Assembly: GCA_019242065.1 (NCBI GenBank) | Contig: JAFAWJ010001048.1 | Coordinates: 1 to 6,378, forward strand | Source of the DNA: Chloroflexota bacterium | Lineage (GTDB): Bacteria; Chloroflexota; UBA6077; CF-72 | Direction of reading: 5' to 3' | Length of the DNA: 6,378 bases | In this document: positions 6,129-6,378 of the stretch, in pieces | Layout: every line of letters begins with the position of its first letter | Numbering within the stretch: position 1 is the stretch's first letter | Program-made: the position numbers and the translations under genes | Notes under the pieces: model-generated | What the model was told of the DNA's origin: nothing | Seen by the model: only the letters and a program-made list of their open reading frames with translations | Databases searched by the model: none

Positions 6129-6229
6129 AGTCAGCTCAACTGAGTATCAGGTCCGCGCTCGCGGCTTGGGCCTTCCGACCCATGGATGACACAAATGATT
6201 GTTCTCTCAAGACACAGTTTTCCGCGGCA
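6129..6229 (-). other. 101-base gap between the two moeA genes, possible weak promoter
   Basis: The gap is less GC-rich than its flanks. On the minus strand a TTGAGA (6204-6209) is followed after 17 bases by ATCCAT, a poor match to a -10 box, so a promoter for the fusion gene is only a possibility. CCGCGCTCGCGG at 6153-6164 is a short perfect palindrome. CTCAGTTGAG (minus strand, 6135-6144) forms a tiny inverted repeat just before the GTG start. GAG within it is the only Shine-Dalgarno-like sequence. No terminator with a U tract is visible after the upstream moeA. Confidence 0.35.
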
Positions 6230-6378
6230 TTAGAAGAGGACCACCTCGACCGTCTCGCCCGCGTTCAGGCCACCGGCGTCCAGGGGGACTTTCAGCATGC
6301 CGTCGGCGCGGATCAGGGTGAAAATCAGGTTCGACTTGCCGAACACGGGAACGGCCTCCAGTCCGCCGTCGGACCGCT
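6230..6378 (-). CDS. moeA: Molybdopterin molybdenumtransferase MoeA, C-terminal end only (cut by window edge)
   Basis: The minus strand reads 48 codons into a TAA at 6230-6232. The peptide includes VFGKSNLIFTLIRADGMLK and ends VPLDAGGLNAGETVEVVLF. This matches the C-terminal beta-barrel domain IV of MoeA, whose usual pattern is a G-K-S-x-x-I block, then A-D-G, then a closing G-E-x-V-E-V-x-L. It ends without any PBP-like extension, so it is a standard single-domain-set MoeA, upstream of and co-directional with the MoeA-PBP fusion. Paired moeA genes of these two kinds are known in Chloroflexota and archaea. One may handle general Moco insertion while the fusion adds a ligand-sensing role (inference). 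The rest of the gene lies to the right of the window. Confidence 0.9.
   Translation of the reverse strand, partial: RSDGGLEAVPVFGKSNLIFTLIRADGMLKVPLDAGGLNAGETVEVVLF

Overview
The window is GC-rich DNA (strong G/C at third codon positions, alanine- and arginine-rich proteins) that is almost fully coding except for one remarkable 516-base gap. The gene types point to a high-GC bacterium. The MoeA fused to a periplasmic-binding-protein-like domain beside a second moeA, and the style of the GH63-type hydrolase and enolase-superfamily protein, look most like Chloroflexota (Thermomicrobia/Sphaerobacter-like). That placement is inference from recalled family resemblance, not a search.

Layout, left to right. 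Positions 1-1706 (+) hold the C-terminal two thirds or so of a large glycoside hydrolase of the GH63/MGH1-like type, cut by the left edge. Positions 1733-2527 (+) hold an alanine-rich, helical protein I do not recognise. Positions 2562-3683 (+) hold a mandelate racemase/muconate lactonizing enzyme family protein. These three are co-directional with gaps of 26 and 34 bases and are probably one transcription unit. On the other strand, 6230-6378 (-) is the last 48 codons of a MoeA, missed by a simple ATG-to-stop search because its start lies outside the window. It is followed by 4200-6128 (-), a complete 642-residue MoeA-PBP fusion with a GTG start. The two moeA genes belong to late molybdenum cofactor assembly.

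The two gene groups converge on 3684-4199. This gap holds two inverted copies of a 159-base element (3689-3847 and 4034-4192) around a 186-base spacer of much lower GC. Each copy starts a few bases after a stop codon and reads in the same sense as the gene it follows, so the two unrelated mRNAs would carry nearly the same 3' end. Each copy opens with three adjacent perfect 24-base palindromes that share a GYGCATGCRC core, followed by 83 bases of GC-rich sequence identical between copies. The copies differ at only four positions, and these form two base-pair-compensating pairs inside palindromes 1 and 3. This covariation is the strongest signal in the window. It suggests selection or a correction process that keeps the hairpins perfect, and a repeated 3'-end module (unusual terminator, mRNA-end stabiliser or non-autonomous mobile element) rather than an ordinary intergenic region.
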